A DNA stretch of 64,000 bases. Origin: Methylocystis sp. (GTDB lineage Bacteria; Pseudomonadota; Alphaproteobacteria; Rhizobiales; Beijerinckiaceae). Below the pieces are notes generated by a model. That model was given only the letters and a program-made list of their open reading frames with translations. It ran no database searches and had not been told where the DNA came from. Within the stretch, counting starts at the first letter, position 1, and each line of letters starts with the position of its first letter. Made by a program: the position numbers and the translations under genes. Of the stretch, positions 24,034 to 32,642 are shown piece by piece. The stretch covers positions 96,689-160,688 of the forward strand of contig NZ_JAKFWS010000041.1 of assembly GCF_021731785.1 (NCBI RefSeq), given 5' to 3'.

Positions 24034-24515
24034 GGCGCGACTTCCGCTTGCGCAGCGGCGAGATCTTCCGCCGATGCGTTCTGGCTTTTTTGCAAGGCCC
24101 GGATATAGGCGGTGATCGCCCATCGATCGGCCGGCGGCACGCGCGCGGCGTAGGAATACATGGCGCCATGGCCTTGCGCGATCACATCGACAAAATGACG
24201 CGTCGGCGCTTTGAGCAATCGCGCGCTGGTATAGGAAGGCGGCTCCGGAAAGCCGCGCTGCACGATCATGCCTTGGCCGTTGCCGAGTTCGGAGTGACAG
24301 GGCGTGCAAAAAATTCGAAAGCGCTGCTGTCCGCGTTCGATGAGCGCGAGCGTCAGCGGCGGCGGCGTCGGTTCGCTGTAGAGGAAAGTTACGGCGCCCG
24401 GCGGCGTCTGCGCGGGACCGACGAGCGGCGAATAGCTTCTCTGCTTCTGCTGTTCGCTCATGTCGCTGCAGGCGGTCACAGCGCAAAGGAAAATGATGGC
24501 GGGGGCGCGGGTCAA
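24030..24515 (-). CDS. actE: ActE, monohaem cytochrome c lipoprotein of alternative complex III
   Basis: A 161-residue lipoprotein cytochrome. I use TTG 24515, which overlaps the actD stop (TTGA), has AGAGG upstream and gives a clean lipoprotein signal ('TRAPAIIFLCAVTAC'). ATG 24539 is possible but has no ribosome-binding site. One haem site is present ('FCTPCHSELGNGQG') with a likely axial Met in 'GHGAMYSYAARV'. ActE carries electrons from the complex towards the caa3 oxidase. The 349-residue track ORF has a long out-of-frame N terminus. Confidence 0.9.
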   Translation of the reverse strand: MTRAPAIIFLCAVTACSDMSEQQKQRSYSPLVGPAQTPPGAVTFLYSEPTPPPLTLALIERGQQRFRIFCTPCHSELGNGQGMIVQRGFPEPPSYTSARLLKAPTRHFVDVIAQGHGAMYSYAARVPPADRWAITAYIRALQKSQNASAEDLAAAQAEVAP

Positions 24516-25045
24516 AGTTCGGCCTCTTCGATTCCGCATGCGCCGCAGCGTTGCAGGATTTCGCGCGACCGCGCCAACGCATCCGAATCGAGAGCGCGTA
24601 CGACAATGACCCATCGGTCGATCATTGCGTCCCGGAGCGCACGGATTTCGTCGGCGGAATCGTAATAGCGCAGAAAGCCGCAGCGCGCGCCGGCGCCGGC
24701 GACCGTGGCGAGAACGACCGATAAGATGCCCGCCTCGAAAGCGATGGGGATGAACGACGGCCAGGAAAACGGCGGCCGTCCGCCGATATTCAGCGGATAG
24801 CTGACAATATTTGCGAAGCTCTGCAGGCCGAAGACGGCGGCGGCGCCGAGCAGACCGATGACGAGCGCAAAGGCGGGCAGGCGCGTTCGCTTCGGCGGCT
24901 CGGGGGGCGGGAGAGGACTGAAAAGCCGCGCGTCGCCGACATCGGACGCGCTCAGTTTGGCGAGCGCCGCCAGCGCGGCGTCTTCCGACGTGAAGGTTGC
25001 CGCCAGTCCATTCGGCGCGATTGGCGCTTCGGCCGCGGCGTTCAT
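24512..25045 (-). CDS. actD: ActD, membrane subunit of alternative complex III
   Basis: A 177-residue protein with a soluble N-terminal part ('FTSEDAALAALAKLSASDVGDARLFSP'), two membrane helices ('LPAFALVIGLLGAAAVFGLQ' and 'FIPIAFEAGILSVVLATVAGAG') and the typical 'GGRPPFSWPSFIPIAFE' loop, which is diagnostic of ActD. It starts within the actC stop with a four-base overlap. Its exact role in the complex is structural. Confidence 0.92.
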   Translation of the reverse strand: MNAAAEAPIAPNGLAATFTSEDAALAALAKLSASDVGDARLFSPLPPPEPPKRTRLPAFALVIGLLGAAAVFGLQSFANIVSYPLNIGGRPPFSWPSFIPIAFEAGILSVVLATVAGAGARCGFLRYYDSADEIRALRDAMIDRWVIVVRALDSDALARSREILQRCGACGIEEAEL

Positions 25046-26445
25046 CGATTTCGCCTCGCGCGGCGAAGAATGATTTCACGCATCTCGTACATCGAAACCG
25101 CCGGCAGCAGCCGAATGGCGATAAGAAAACCGGCGATGAACAGACCGACCGTGCCGAAGAGCGTCAGCCAATCCCAAATCGTTGGCGTGTAGTCGCCCCA
25201 GGCGGAGGGCAGATGCGTGCGCCGCAGGCTCATCACGACGATGACGTAGCGCTCGCACCACATGCCGGCGATCACCAAGAGGCTGACGAGAACGACGAGC
25301 GTTTCGTTCAGTCGAACGCTCTGGCGCCACATCGATTGCGGCGCCAGGACATTGAAGACAATCGTCGCCCAGTAGATTGGCGCCAGCTCGCCCGTGACCT
25401 TATCGATGAAGAGGCGCTTCCCGGCCGCGTCGGGCCCATAGAAGGTGGTAAACGCTTCCATGAGACAGGCGTAGGCCACGCAGAGACTGCTCGTCAGCAG
25501 CAGCTTGCCGAGAATGTCGAAATGGCGGCCGGTGATGAAATCCTCGAGCCCGAGCAACCGGCGCATGGGGACGGCGACCAGCATCACCATCGCGAAGCCC
25601 GACAGCAACGCGCCGAAAACGAAAAAGGGCGGGAATTCCGTCGAATGCCATCCGAGCGTCGCCGCGCCGGCGAAGTCGAGGCCGACGATGCTGTGCACGG
25701 AAATGACGAGCGGCGCCATGACCGCGGCCAGGAGACCATAGCCGACGCGATAGTAGCGCCAGGCGTCGTCCGAGCCACGAAAGCCCAAAGCGAGCACGCC
25801 GTAGAAGCGACGCTTATGCGGCGCGTCGGCCTTGTCGCGCATCGTTGCGAGATCGGGAACGAGGCCGAAATACCAGAAGAGGATTGAGGAGATGACATAA
25901 GTGAGGATCGCCGCGAAATCCCAAAGCAGCGGACTGCGGAATTGCGGCCAGACTCCCATGACGTTGGGATAAGGGAACAGCCAATAGAAGAGCCAAGGAC
26001 GGCCAAGGTGCAAAATCGGATAGATCGCGGCGCAGGCGGCGGCGAAAATCGTGATCGTCTCGGCAATTCTGTTGAGCGCGCTGCGCCATTCGGCCTCGGC
26101 GAGGTAGAACAGCGCTGAAATAAAGGTGCCGCCCGAAGCGATGGCGATCCACCACACGTAATTGATGAGCGCGAAGCCCCAGACGACGGGCCAGTCGATC
26201 CCCCAGACGCCGACGCCGGCGTAAAACAGCCAGCCAATGGCGACGGCGAGGATAAGGACAAGGAACAGCGCCGCCGCCAGACTGAGTTTCCACCATAACG
26301 GCCATTGCTGCCGAAGAGGCGGCGCGCATATTTTCGAGGTCATCGACGATATGGTCTGCACCGGGGCGACGATCGGGTCGTTGGCGCGCGGCTTGAGGTC
26401 CTGCGCCGAGGCGCCAATCGCCGAGCCGGTCCGGAGCAACGTCAC
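25042..26445 (-). CDS. actC: ActC, NrfD-like quinol-oxidising membrane subunit of alternative complex III
   Basis: A 467-residue, ten-helix NrfD/PsrC-family protein. Key segments are 'VWWIAIASGGTFISALFYLA', 'RIAETITIFAAACAAIYPILHLGRPW' and 'FMSLRRTHLPSAWGDYTPTIWDW'-type sequence near the end ('LRRTHLPSAWGDYTP'). GTG 26445 overlaps the actB stop (GTGA). ActC and ActF hold the quinol sites and possible proton paths of the complex. It is the companion of the iron-sulphur protein ActB. Confidence 0.93.
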   Translation of the reverse strand: MTLLRTGSAIGASAQDLKPRANDPIVAPVQTISSMTSKICAPPLRQQWPLWWKLSLAAALFLVLILAVAIGWLFYAGVGVWGIDWPVVWGFALINYVWWIAIASGGTFISALFYLAEAEWRSALNRIAETITIFAAACAAIYPILHLGRPWLFYWLFPYPNVMGVWPQFRSPLLWDFAAILTYVISSILFWYFGLVPDLATMRDKADAPHKRRFYGVLALGFRGSDDAWRYYRVGYGLLAAVMAPLVISVHSIVGLDFAGAATLGWHSTEFPPFFVFGALLSGFAMVMLVAVPMRRLLGLEDFITGRHFDILGKLLLTSSLCVAYACLMEAFTTFYGPDAAGKRLFIDKVTGELAPIYWATIVFNVLAPQSMWRQSVRLNETLVVLVSLLVIAGMWCERYVIVVMSLRRTHLPSAWGDYTPTIWDWLTLFGTVGLFIAGFLIAIRLLPAVSMYEMREIILRRARRNR

Positions 26446-29318
26446 TGCTGCGGCTCTTTCGCTTCATCGACGTTGAAGACGCGCGCTTCATAGGTGACGC
26501 GCGGTTTGGTGTTCTGATCGGCGAGCAACGTATAGGACAGCGGCCCGGCGCGGCGCGCCGCGACCTCGCTCGCCTTGGCCGCGAGATCGCCGAAGGTGAA
26601 GGCCCGAGTCGGACAGGCGGCCTCGCAAGCGGTCGTCACCGCTGACGCTTTTTCTCCGTCGCGGTCGGCGACGATGCGCGCGGCGGCGATGCGCTGCAGA
26701 CAGAAGGTGCATTTCTCCATGACGCCGCGCGCACGCACGGTGACCTCGGGATTGCGCGACTCGATTGCGCGGCGCTCTTCGCCCGCGAAATCGAAATAGT
26801 TGAAACGCCGAACCTTATAAGGGCAATTGTTGGAGCAGAAGCGCGTGCCGATACAGCGATTGTAGACCATTACGTTGAGCCCTTCGGCGTCATGCATCGT
26901 CGCGCCGACCGGGCAGACGGTCTCGCACGGCGCTTCCTCGCAATGCATGCAGAGAACGGGCTGGAAATTCGTTTTCGGCGACTCCGGCGGACCCTCGTAA
27001 TAGCGATCGATGCGCAGCCAGTGCATCTCGCGCTCGCGCAGAACCTCGGCCTTGCCGACGACCGGAATATTGTTTTCCGCCTGACAGGCGACGACGCAGG
27101 CGCCGCAGCCGATACAGGCGTTGAGATCGATGCTCATGCCCCAGGCCGCCGGACCTTCCGGCTTCCATTCATAGAAGGTCGGCTGCGGTTCTTCGTTTCG
27201 TCGAGCGAAATTGGGATCGTTGAGGAATTGCGCAATCGTGCCGTTGCGCGCATAGACGCCCCACCCATCGGACATGGTTGCGCGATGCTGGGCGCTTGCC
27301 AACTCTTCCTTGGCACCGGTTTTCTGAATGTCCGGCGCGCCGCAGGAACGCCCCGTCAGCTTGAAGAAATCGACGCCGACATTCTGCCCGACGGGGCCTG
27401 CGTGACGCCTGCCGAAGCCCAGAAGCGCGACGACGCAATCGTCCGACTGACCCGGCGCGACGACGATCGGGGTTGTCATATGCAAGCCGTCGATGGCGAT
27501 GCGCACGACATCGCCGCTCTCAAGCGACATCTCGCTGGCGCGCCGCGGCGAGATCTGGAGCGGATTGCCCCAGCTGATTCTCGTCAGCGGTCGCGGCAAC
27601 TCCTGGAGCCAGGCGTTGTCGGCATAGCGCCCGTCGACAAGATAAGGGTCGGGGCGAAACAACAAGACGACCCCCGCCTTCGGCGGCTCGGGCAATTGTA
27701 CGCGCGCTGCGGCGTTGGACAGCGCACGATTGCTGACTGAGCTGGCGCTGTTGGGAATGACGCCCTTGGCAAGAGCGTCGGTCCAGGCGTCCGCCGCGCC
27801 GAGTTTGTCCTTCCAGGTCTGTCGCACCAGATCGAGCGACTTCGGCGGATCGGGCCGCAGCAGCAAACCCACCAATTCATGCGGTTCGACGCCCTTGTAT
27901 AAGGGAAGGGCCTGCGGCTGCATCACGCTTGCCGTTCCGTCGAAGGCGCGCGCGTCGCTCCAGCCCTCCCAAGGATGAATCATCGGAACCGCCCAGAGCG
28001 ACGCTTCGGTCGTTTCGTTTGGCGTTGGGCTCAGACAGAGGCTGAATTCCAGCTGCGCGAGCGCTTCCGCGAAATCGAGGACGCCGGGCGCGGCGTAGGC
28101 GGGATTGCTGTCGATGATTAGAAGCGAGCTGACGCGACCGGCGCGCATGTCGGCGACCAGGGCGGCGAGCGAGAGCGCATCGTCGGACGAGACATGCGCA
28201 GGATCGTCGACAAGCGCATAGACGGCGCCGCGACCGCCGAGCGCCTCGTTCATCGCAAAGACGAGCGCATGCGCTTCCGGCGGATGATCGGGTCCGAGGT
28301 GAATGAATGAACGACCGCGATTGGATTTGAGATCCGATACGATCCCGCCGAGCCACGGCGGAGCTTCCGCCGGCGGCGCCCCGAGCAGCGCCGAGGCGAG
28401 AGCCTGCAGAACCCGGTGGATTTCTCGCGGCCCCGCGATGAAGCGCTCATCGGCGACGGCGCCGGTGAGCGACGGCGCTGCTTCGATCGCGTAAAGGCGA
28501 TTCATTTTCGCGCGCGTCGGATTACGCCGGGCCGCGAATTCGCGCGCGAAGAACAAATGACCGGGCGCGGCGCTCAAGAGATCGCTGTCGATGGCGAGAA
28601 TGACGTCGGCGTTTTGAATTTGCGGCTTCATTTCGAGGCGCGCGCCGTACGCCAGCAGGACGCCCTTTCTGACGTTCTCGCGTCCGATCGGTTCCCAATG
28701 CAGCCAGCCAATCTGCGGATAGGTCTTGCGAAGCGCATCAAGCTGCGCGGCAAGCGTCGGCGACGTCGAAGCGCCCGTTAAAATGACGAAGCCCGCGCCG
28801 CGGGTCGACGCCAGTCGGGCGCGTTGCTCGGCGAGCGCCTGTTCCAGCGCGGACCGGCTTCGCGGCAGTTTGGCGCGCGTTACCCCCCAGGATCGCGAAG
28901 GGTCGTAAAAATTCAGCAGTTCGGCCTGCGCCATGGGGCTCGTCGCCCCAAGGCTCGCGGGCTGAAAAGGATTGCCTTCGACCTTGATCGGCCGTCCCAT
29001 GAAGTGCTTGACGACGGTTCCTTCGGCGTAGCCGCCTTCGACATGCGCGCTGCTGTAGTAATCGGGCATGCCTGGGACGATGCCGGGCGGCGGTCGGACG
29101 GCAGGGATAAGATGTCCTTCCGGCGCGCCGTCGCACCCGCCGAGGCCTGCGCCTGCGAGCGCCAGCGCCGCGGCCATCAGACTTAGCGCCTGACGACGAT
29201 CGCGCGGCGCCGCAAGCGCGGCGGCGAGTCCTGGAAATTCCTGCTCGACGCGCAACAAAAATTGCGAATCCTGCGCCAATTCCTCCAGACTGCGCCATTG
29301 CGCCTTCACCTGTGGCAT
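26442..29318 (-). CDS. actB: ActB, molybdopterin-like/iron-sulphur subunit of alternative complex III
   Basis: A 958-residue protein starting at ATG 29318, which lies 13 bases inside the end of actA; the 1141-residue track ORF starts in actA in a wrong frame. The N-terminal ~700 residues resemble a molybdopterin oxidoreductase but are known in ActB not to bind the cofactor. The C-terminal ~230 residues carry four cysteine groups: 'CIGCGACVVAC', 'CMHCEEAPCETVC', 'CIGTRFCSNNC' and 'CTFCLQ' with 'CEAAC', consistent with three 4Fe-4S clusters and one 3Fe-4S cluster. A signal-like segment ('LSLMAAALALAGAGLGGC') follows the N-terminal TAT-independent region. Confidence 0.93.
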   Translation of the reverse strand: MPQVKAQWRSLEELAQDSQFLLRVEQEFPGLAAALAAPRDRRQALSLMAAALALAGAGLGGCDGAPEGHLIPAVRPPPGIVPGMPDYYSSAHVEGGYAEGTVVKHFMGRPIKVEGNPFQPASLGATSPMAQAELLNFYDPSRSWGVTRAKLPRSRSALEQALAEQRARLASTRGAGFVILTGASTSPTLAAQLDALRKTYPQIGWLHWEPIGRENVRKGVLLAYGARLEMKPQIQNADVILAIDSDLLSAAPGHLFFAREFAARRNPTRAKMNRLYAIEAAPSLTGAVADERFIAGPREIHRVLQALASALLGAPPAEAPPWLGGIVSDLKSNRGRSFIHLGPDHPPEAHALVFAMNEALGGRGAVYALVDDPAHVSSDDALSLAALVADMRAGRVSSLLIIDSNPAYAAPGVLDFAEALAQLEFSLCLSPTPNETTEASLWAVPMIHPWEGWSDARAFDGTASVMQPQALPLYKGVEPHELVGLLLRPDPPKSLDLVRQTWKDKLGAADAWTDALAKGVIPNSASSVSNRALSNAAARVQLPEPPKAGVVLLFRPDPYLVDGRYADNAWLQELPRPLTRISWGNPLQISPRRASEMSLESGDVVRIAIDGLHMTTPIVVAPGQSDDCVVALLGFGRRHAGPVGQNVGVDFFKLTGRSCGAPDIQKTGAKEELASAQHRATMSDGWGVYARNGTIAQFLNDPNFARRNEEPQPTFYEWKPEGPAAWGMSIDLNACIGCGACVVACQAENNIPVVGKAEVLREREMHWLRIDRYYEGPPESPKTNFQPVLCMHCEEAPCETVCPVGATMHDAEGLNVMVYNRCIGTRFCSNNCPYKVRRFNYFDFAGEERRAIESRNPEVTVRARGVMEKCTFCLQRIAAARIVADRDGEKASAVTTACEAACPTRAFTFGDLAAKASEVAARRAGPLSYTLLADQNTKPRVTYEARVFNVDEAKEPQQ

Positions 29319-29959
29319 ATCGAGCAGTCCGTCAGGTTTCTCTGCGGGACGCCGTATTCGGCGAGCAGGAGTTCCGGCGCCGGGGTCGTCGCGTCGCGTG
29401 TCCAGCTGGTGTCGTAAATCTTGTCTTTTGGCCGCAGGCGCGGGCCGGGATTGCGGTGGCAATCGAGACAAAATTGCATGGTGAGCGACATGGCCTTGTA
29501 GGTCAGCGCCATGCTGGCCACGTCGCCGTGACAGTTCGAACAGCCTACTCCTTTGGCGATGTGAATGCTGTGATCGAAGTAGACGTAGTCGGGAACGTCG
29601 GTGACGCGGCGCCAGACCAGAGGCCGATCGTCCTGCAGGCTGTTGCGCGCCGGCTCGAGCAGGGCGGCGTCGGTCCAGATCTGCGAATGGCAGGTCATGC
29701 AAGCGTAGGTGGGCGGCATGCCCGCATTGGAAGAAACTTCGACGGAGGCGTGGCAGTAGCGACAATCGATTCCCAATCCGCTCACATGATGCTGGTGGCT
29801 GAAGGGAACGGGCTGCGCCGGGGCCGAGTTCACGCGCCGCGCATAATCGCTTTGCGGCCAAAGCCAAACCACAAGCGAAAACGCGACGGCGGCGAGCGCC
29901 AGCATGAGGAGCGTGAGCGAAGCCCAGAAATTGGCGGCGGGTCGAAAGACCGAGCCCAT
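29306..29959 (-). CDS. actA: ActA, pentahaem cytochrome c of alternative complex III
   Basis: A 217-residue protein with an N-terminal membrane helix ('FWASLTLLMLALAAVAFSLVVWLW') and five CxxCH haem sites: CRYCH, CMTCH, CSNCH, CLDCH and CSICH. The opening 'VPFSHQHHVSGLGIDCRYCH' and 'YVYFDHSIHIAKGVGCSNCHG' are typical of ActA. Five haems match the characterised subunit of Rhodothermus and Flavobacterium alternative complex III. It is the first gene of the act-cox operon. Haem attachment would depend on the Ccm system at the other end of this window. Confidence 0.94.
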   Translation of the reverse strand: MGSVFRPAANFWASLTLLMLALAAVAFSLVVWLWPQSDYARRVNSAPAQPVPFSHQHHVSGLGIDCRYCHASVEVSSNAGMPPTYACMTCHSQIWTDAALLEPARNSLQDDRPLVWRRVTDVPDYVYFDHSIHIAKGVGCSNCHGDVASMALTYKAMSLTMQFCLDCHRNPGPRLRPKDKIYDTSWTRDATTPAPELLLAEYGVPQRNLTDCSICHR

Positions 29960-30311
29960 CTACCGCTCCGCTTCCGTCATCGCGCTTCGCCTTTCGGCGG
30001 CGCGGCTAAGGCCTAATCCAAGCCTACAGTTGGCACAGCGCGGGTCCGCGACAAGCGCCGCGCGAAGCGTCGGCGTCTCGGTGACGAATTCGACGGAATG
30101 CGCAAGGGCGATGACTGGGTGGTTTTATCGCGCTGGAGCGGCCTACTTCGTTCTCGGCGCGCTTTCCCGAAACCGGCGCGCGCCTCCGCATATTGCGCGG
30201 GTTATCGAAACTATTCCCTCTCCGCGGAAGGGCGCATGAGCCTGTGCGTCGGCGCACAGCGCCAAAGCGCGCCTCTCCTTAAGTTTTGATCATCGCAGAG
30301 AGGAGAATCCC
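29960..30311. other. Promoter region of the act-cox operon
   Basis: About 350 bases between actA (minus) and the small gene at 30312 (plus). I see no further gene. The region should hold the promoters of both. No clear Fnr box, sigma-54 element or EcfG promoter was found by eye. Confidence 0.4.
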
Positions 30312-30440
30312 ATGAAACCGGTGATCGCGACAGGAATTTTCGGAATCGTCGCCATTGCATTGGCCGCCGAGGCGCTCAACATCGCCATGTCTCTTAGCGA
30401 ATTCAGCCATGTCGTCGCCTTGAATGCGGGAGTCTTCTGA
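30312..30440 (+). CDS. 42-residue predicted membrane peptide
   Basis: A short ORF missing from the track: it starts 'MKPVIATGIFGIVAIALAAE' and ends 'HVVALNAGVF'. A strong ribosome-binding site (GAGAGGAG) ends six bases before the ATG. The N-terminal half is one hydrophobic helix, so it is probably a small membrane protein or a short secreted peptide. It lies divergently from the act-cox operon, which makes a link to the respiratory complex possible but unproven. I do not recognise a family. Confidence 0.6.
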   Translation: MKPVIATGIFGIVAIALAAEALNIAMSLSEFSHVVALNAGVF

Positions 30441-30590
30441 CAGCCCTCCCGCTTCGTGCGCGGGGCGCATCGACAGGCCGCGCGGAGAATTTTTATCGCT
30501 CGCGACTGAGGGCGGGGAAAAAGCCCCTTCCAATAAGTCGCGCGGCGACATCGCCGAGTGCCCTCTCGCCCTCGTCTTTCGAGGCCGATC

Positions 30591-32183
30591 TCAAGCGACG
30601 AGACAGGCGTTGCCTTGAAGGTGACCAAGCACGCGGTCGACGTGCTCGGCGGCGCAGACGGCGATCTCCGCCGGCTCGACCACTGTCTGGCCGGCGCGCT
30701 GGAAGGTGACGCGGCCGGCGTCCGCCGCGGCGATCGTCGCGGCGATCAGCGCCTCGCGGTCATTGCTTCCGTCGAGTAGCGGCGTCACCACTTGCGCGAC
30801 GATGTCGAGCCGAATCGGCTCGTGGCGCAGATTGGCCGAGTGCAGGACGCCTGCAGCGGCGTCGCCCCTCAGCATTGGGCAGGCGACCGGCTTCGCCGAG
30901 AGGGCGCGCGCCATCCGGAAGGGCTCAGTCGAGGCGGTTGCAAGTCCGACAAAAACCAGGCGCAGCAGCGCGTCGGCGATCTTGGAGCGCATCGCCTCGT
31001 CGACAGAAGCGCCGCGCAGCTCCATCGCCGCGACGAGCTCGTCGACCGAACTCGAATCCGGCAGGCGCGCGACAAGCACTTCCATGGCCTTCCGCACATC
31101 AGGGTCCGGTGTGGAAAACCACGCCCCCGAGCCATCGGCGAAAATCGCCTTTTCGTCCTCCTCGCGCAAAAAGCCGAATTCGGGCCGCGCGACGAAATGC
31201 AGCCCCTCGAGCGCGTCCGGCATAATCTTGCGAACGCATTTTGCTTCCCGCTCTTTGTGCATGAGCAGCGTCTGCCGGAAGGTCCGGCCGGTGAAAATGT
31301 CCATGTGTTGTTCGAGCGAGACCTGATTGTCGCCCGCAAGCGCGCGCAGCAGCGGCGCCGCGGCCGGATTCATGTTCTCGGGCATCATGGTGGAAAGGCC
31401 TGCCTCGCCGAGATAGGCGAGGCCGCGTCCCCCTGCGCTGGTCATAAACTCGGAGAAACTGCAAGGCTCGTTACAGTCTTCGAGAAATTCATGGCCGAGA
31501 TAGGAGTCGTCGGCCGTCCTCAGATGAGCCGCCTCGGCGCGGAAAATCGCGCCCCAGGTCGTCTCCGCCGGCGTGTTCTGTTCGAGGAACGACAGCATCT
31601 CGCGGGCGCGGGCGACGCGCTCGCGCAGCGACCCCTGCTGCCCGACGTGAAGCGCCAACGCGTCGCGCAGCGTCTGGCGCAGGCGCCATCCCGGCAGCAC
31701 ATTATAGCTGATGAAGGCGACGCCGTTCGGCGCAAGGTTCTCGCGGGCGATTCGCATAATCGCGTCGCGCACCTGCTCGGGCACCCAGCTGTAGACGCCA
31801 TGACATATAATGTAGTCGAAGCCGCCGTCCTTGGAGCGGAGGTCGGTCAGGCTCTGGCGGCGCAGATTGACGTTGGACAGACCGAGCGCCGCGACCCGCT
31901 GCTGACCTTCCTCGATCTGCCGCTGCGACAGGTCGACGCCGAGAAAATAGGCGTCGGGGTGACGGGCGGCGAGGGGAATAAGATTGCCGCCGGCCGCGCA
32001 TCCGAGCTCCAGAACACGCGCGCGAGAGAGGTCCGGGGCCGCCAGTTTGAAGATGCGCGCGACGGCGCCGATTCGCGCCGGATGGGTCTGCGGAAAGGGA
32101 TGCGAAACATAAGGAAGATCGTCGTAAGAGGCGGCGTTGCGCGCAATCGCGGCCTGCACGGCCGTCCCGAAGTGAGTGGTCAT
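30591..32183 (-). CDS. SAM-dependent methyltransferase with methyltransferase regulatory domain
   Basis: A 530-residue protein from ATG 32183 (GTG 32222 is the track alternative). The N-terminal class I methyltransferase has the SAM motif 'RVLELGCAAGGNLIPLA' and 'FLGVDLSQRQIEEG', with motif II 'FDYIICHGVYSWVPEQVRD'. The middle part is the methyltransferase regulatory domain ('TTWGAIFRAEAAHL', 'YLGHEFLEDCNEPCSFSEF'). The family occurs in alphaproteobacteria and cyanobacteria; substrates are unknown. The 'YDDLPYVSHPFPQTHP' opening is characteristic. No neighbour suggests a target. Confidence 0.88.
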   Translation of the reverse strand: MTTHFGTAVQAAIARNAASYDDLPYVSHPFPQTHPARIGAVARIFKLAAPDLSRARVLELGCAAGGNLIPLAARHPDAYFLGVDLSQRQIEEGQQRVAALGLSNVNLRRQSLTDLRSKDGGFDYIICHGVYSWVPEQVRDAIMRIARENLAPNGVAFISYNVLPGWRLRQTLRDALALHVGQQGSLRERVARAREMLSFLEQNTPAETTWGAIFRAEAAHLRTADDSYLGHEFLEDCNEPCSFSEFMTSAGGRGLAYLGEAGLSTMMPENMNPAAAPLLRALAGDNQVSLEQHMDIFTGRTFRQTLLMHKEREAKCVRKIMPDALEGLHFVARPEFGFLREEDEKAIFADGSGAWFSTPDPDVRKAMEVLVARLPDSSSVDELVAAMELRGASVDEAMRSKIADALLRLVFVGLATASTEPFRMARALSAKPVACPMLRGDAAAGVLHSANLRHEPIRLDIVAQVVTPLLDGSNDREALIAATIAAADAGRVTFQRAGQTVVEPAEIAVCAAEHVDRVLGHLQGNACLVA

Positions 32184-32642
32184 CAGCAAGTTTCCGGAGC
32201 CTGAAGGAGTTTCATTCTCCACTTCGGCCGGCGAATTTGCAATGTCGCGAGATTCGCCTCGGGCTCCTCTTCGAGAATCGCTTTGTTAACGATGTTCGAA
32301 TTTGAGAGGTCGTCTGTTAACGATATTTGAAGAAGCAACGCCTCCCTTGAGAAGACGACGTGCGTAGCTTTACGGAGTCAATATCAAGGCGACGCGCGTT
32401 CCCGCGTTCACTTCAATGATTTGCGATTAGACGGCGCACTTGTTGCGCTTTTCGCCCGGTCCTCCGCACTGTCTCCTTTTTATCACAGCCGCCGGAAATG
32501 TGGCCAAACCGAGCGCCAAACCAGGCGTTCTTCGTTGACTGTGCATGGGCGTCTAAACTTTATTCATCGGGACCACTTCTCCCGCAGCTCGGCAAATTTG
32601 CGGGTTGGTGCTCTTCGCAGTCCAAGGAATGGGAAACTGATC
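32184..32642. other. Divergent control region between the methyltransferase and the autotransporter
   Basis: About 460 bases without a real gene. The track extends the autotransporter ORF to 32421, but the ATG at 32643 is the start. A direct repeat (TGTTAACGAT) sits at 32284-32293 and 32315-32324; see the separate entry. Confidence 0.4.
32284..32331. promoter_or_regulatory. Direct repeat TGTTAACGAT, CtrA-like half sites
   Basis: Two copies of TGTTAACGAT, each followed by a similar RTTYGAA, start 31 bases apart, three helical turns. TTAACGAT is one base from the CtrA half site TTAACCAT. They could be bound by CtrA or another regulator of the adhesin or methyltransferase gene; this is inference. 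Confidence 0.4.
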
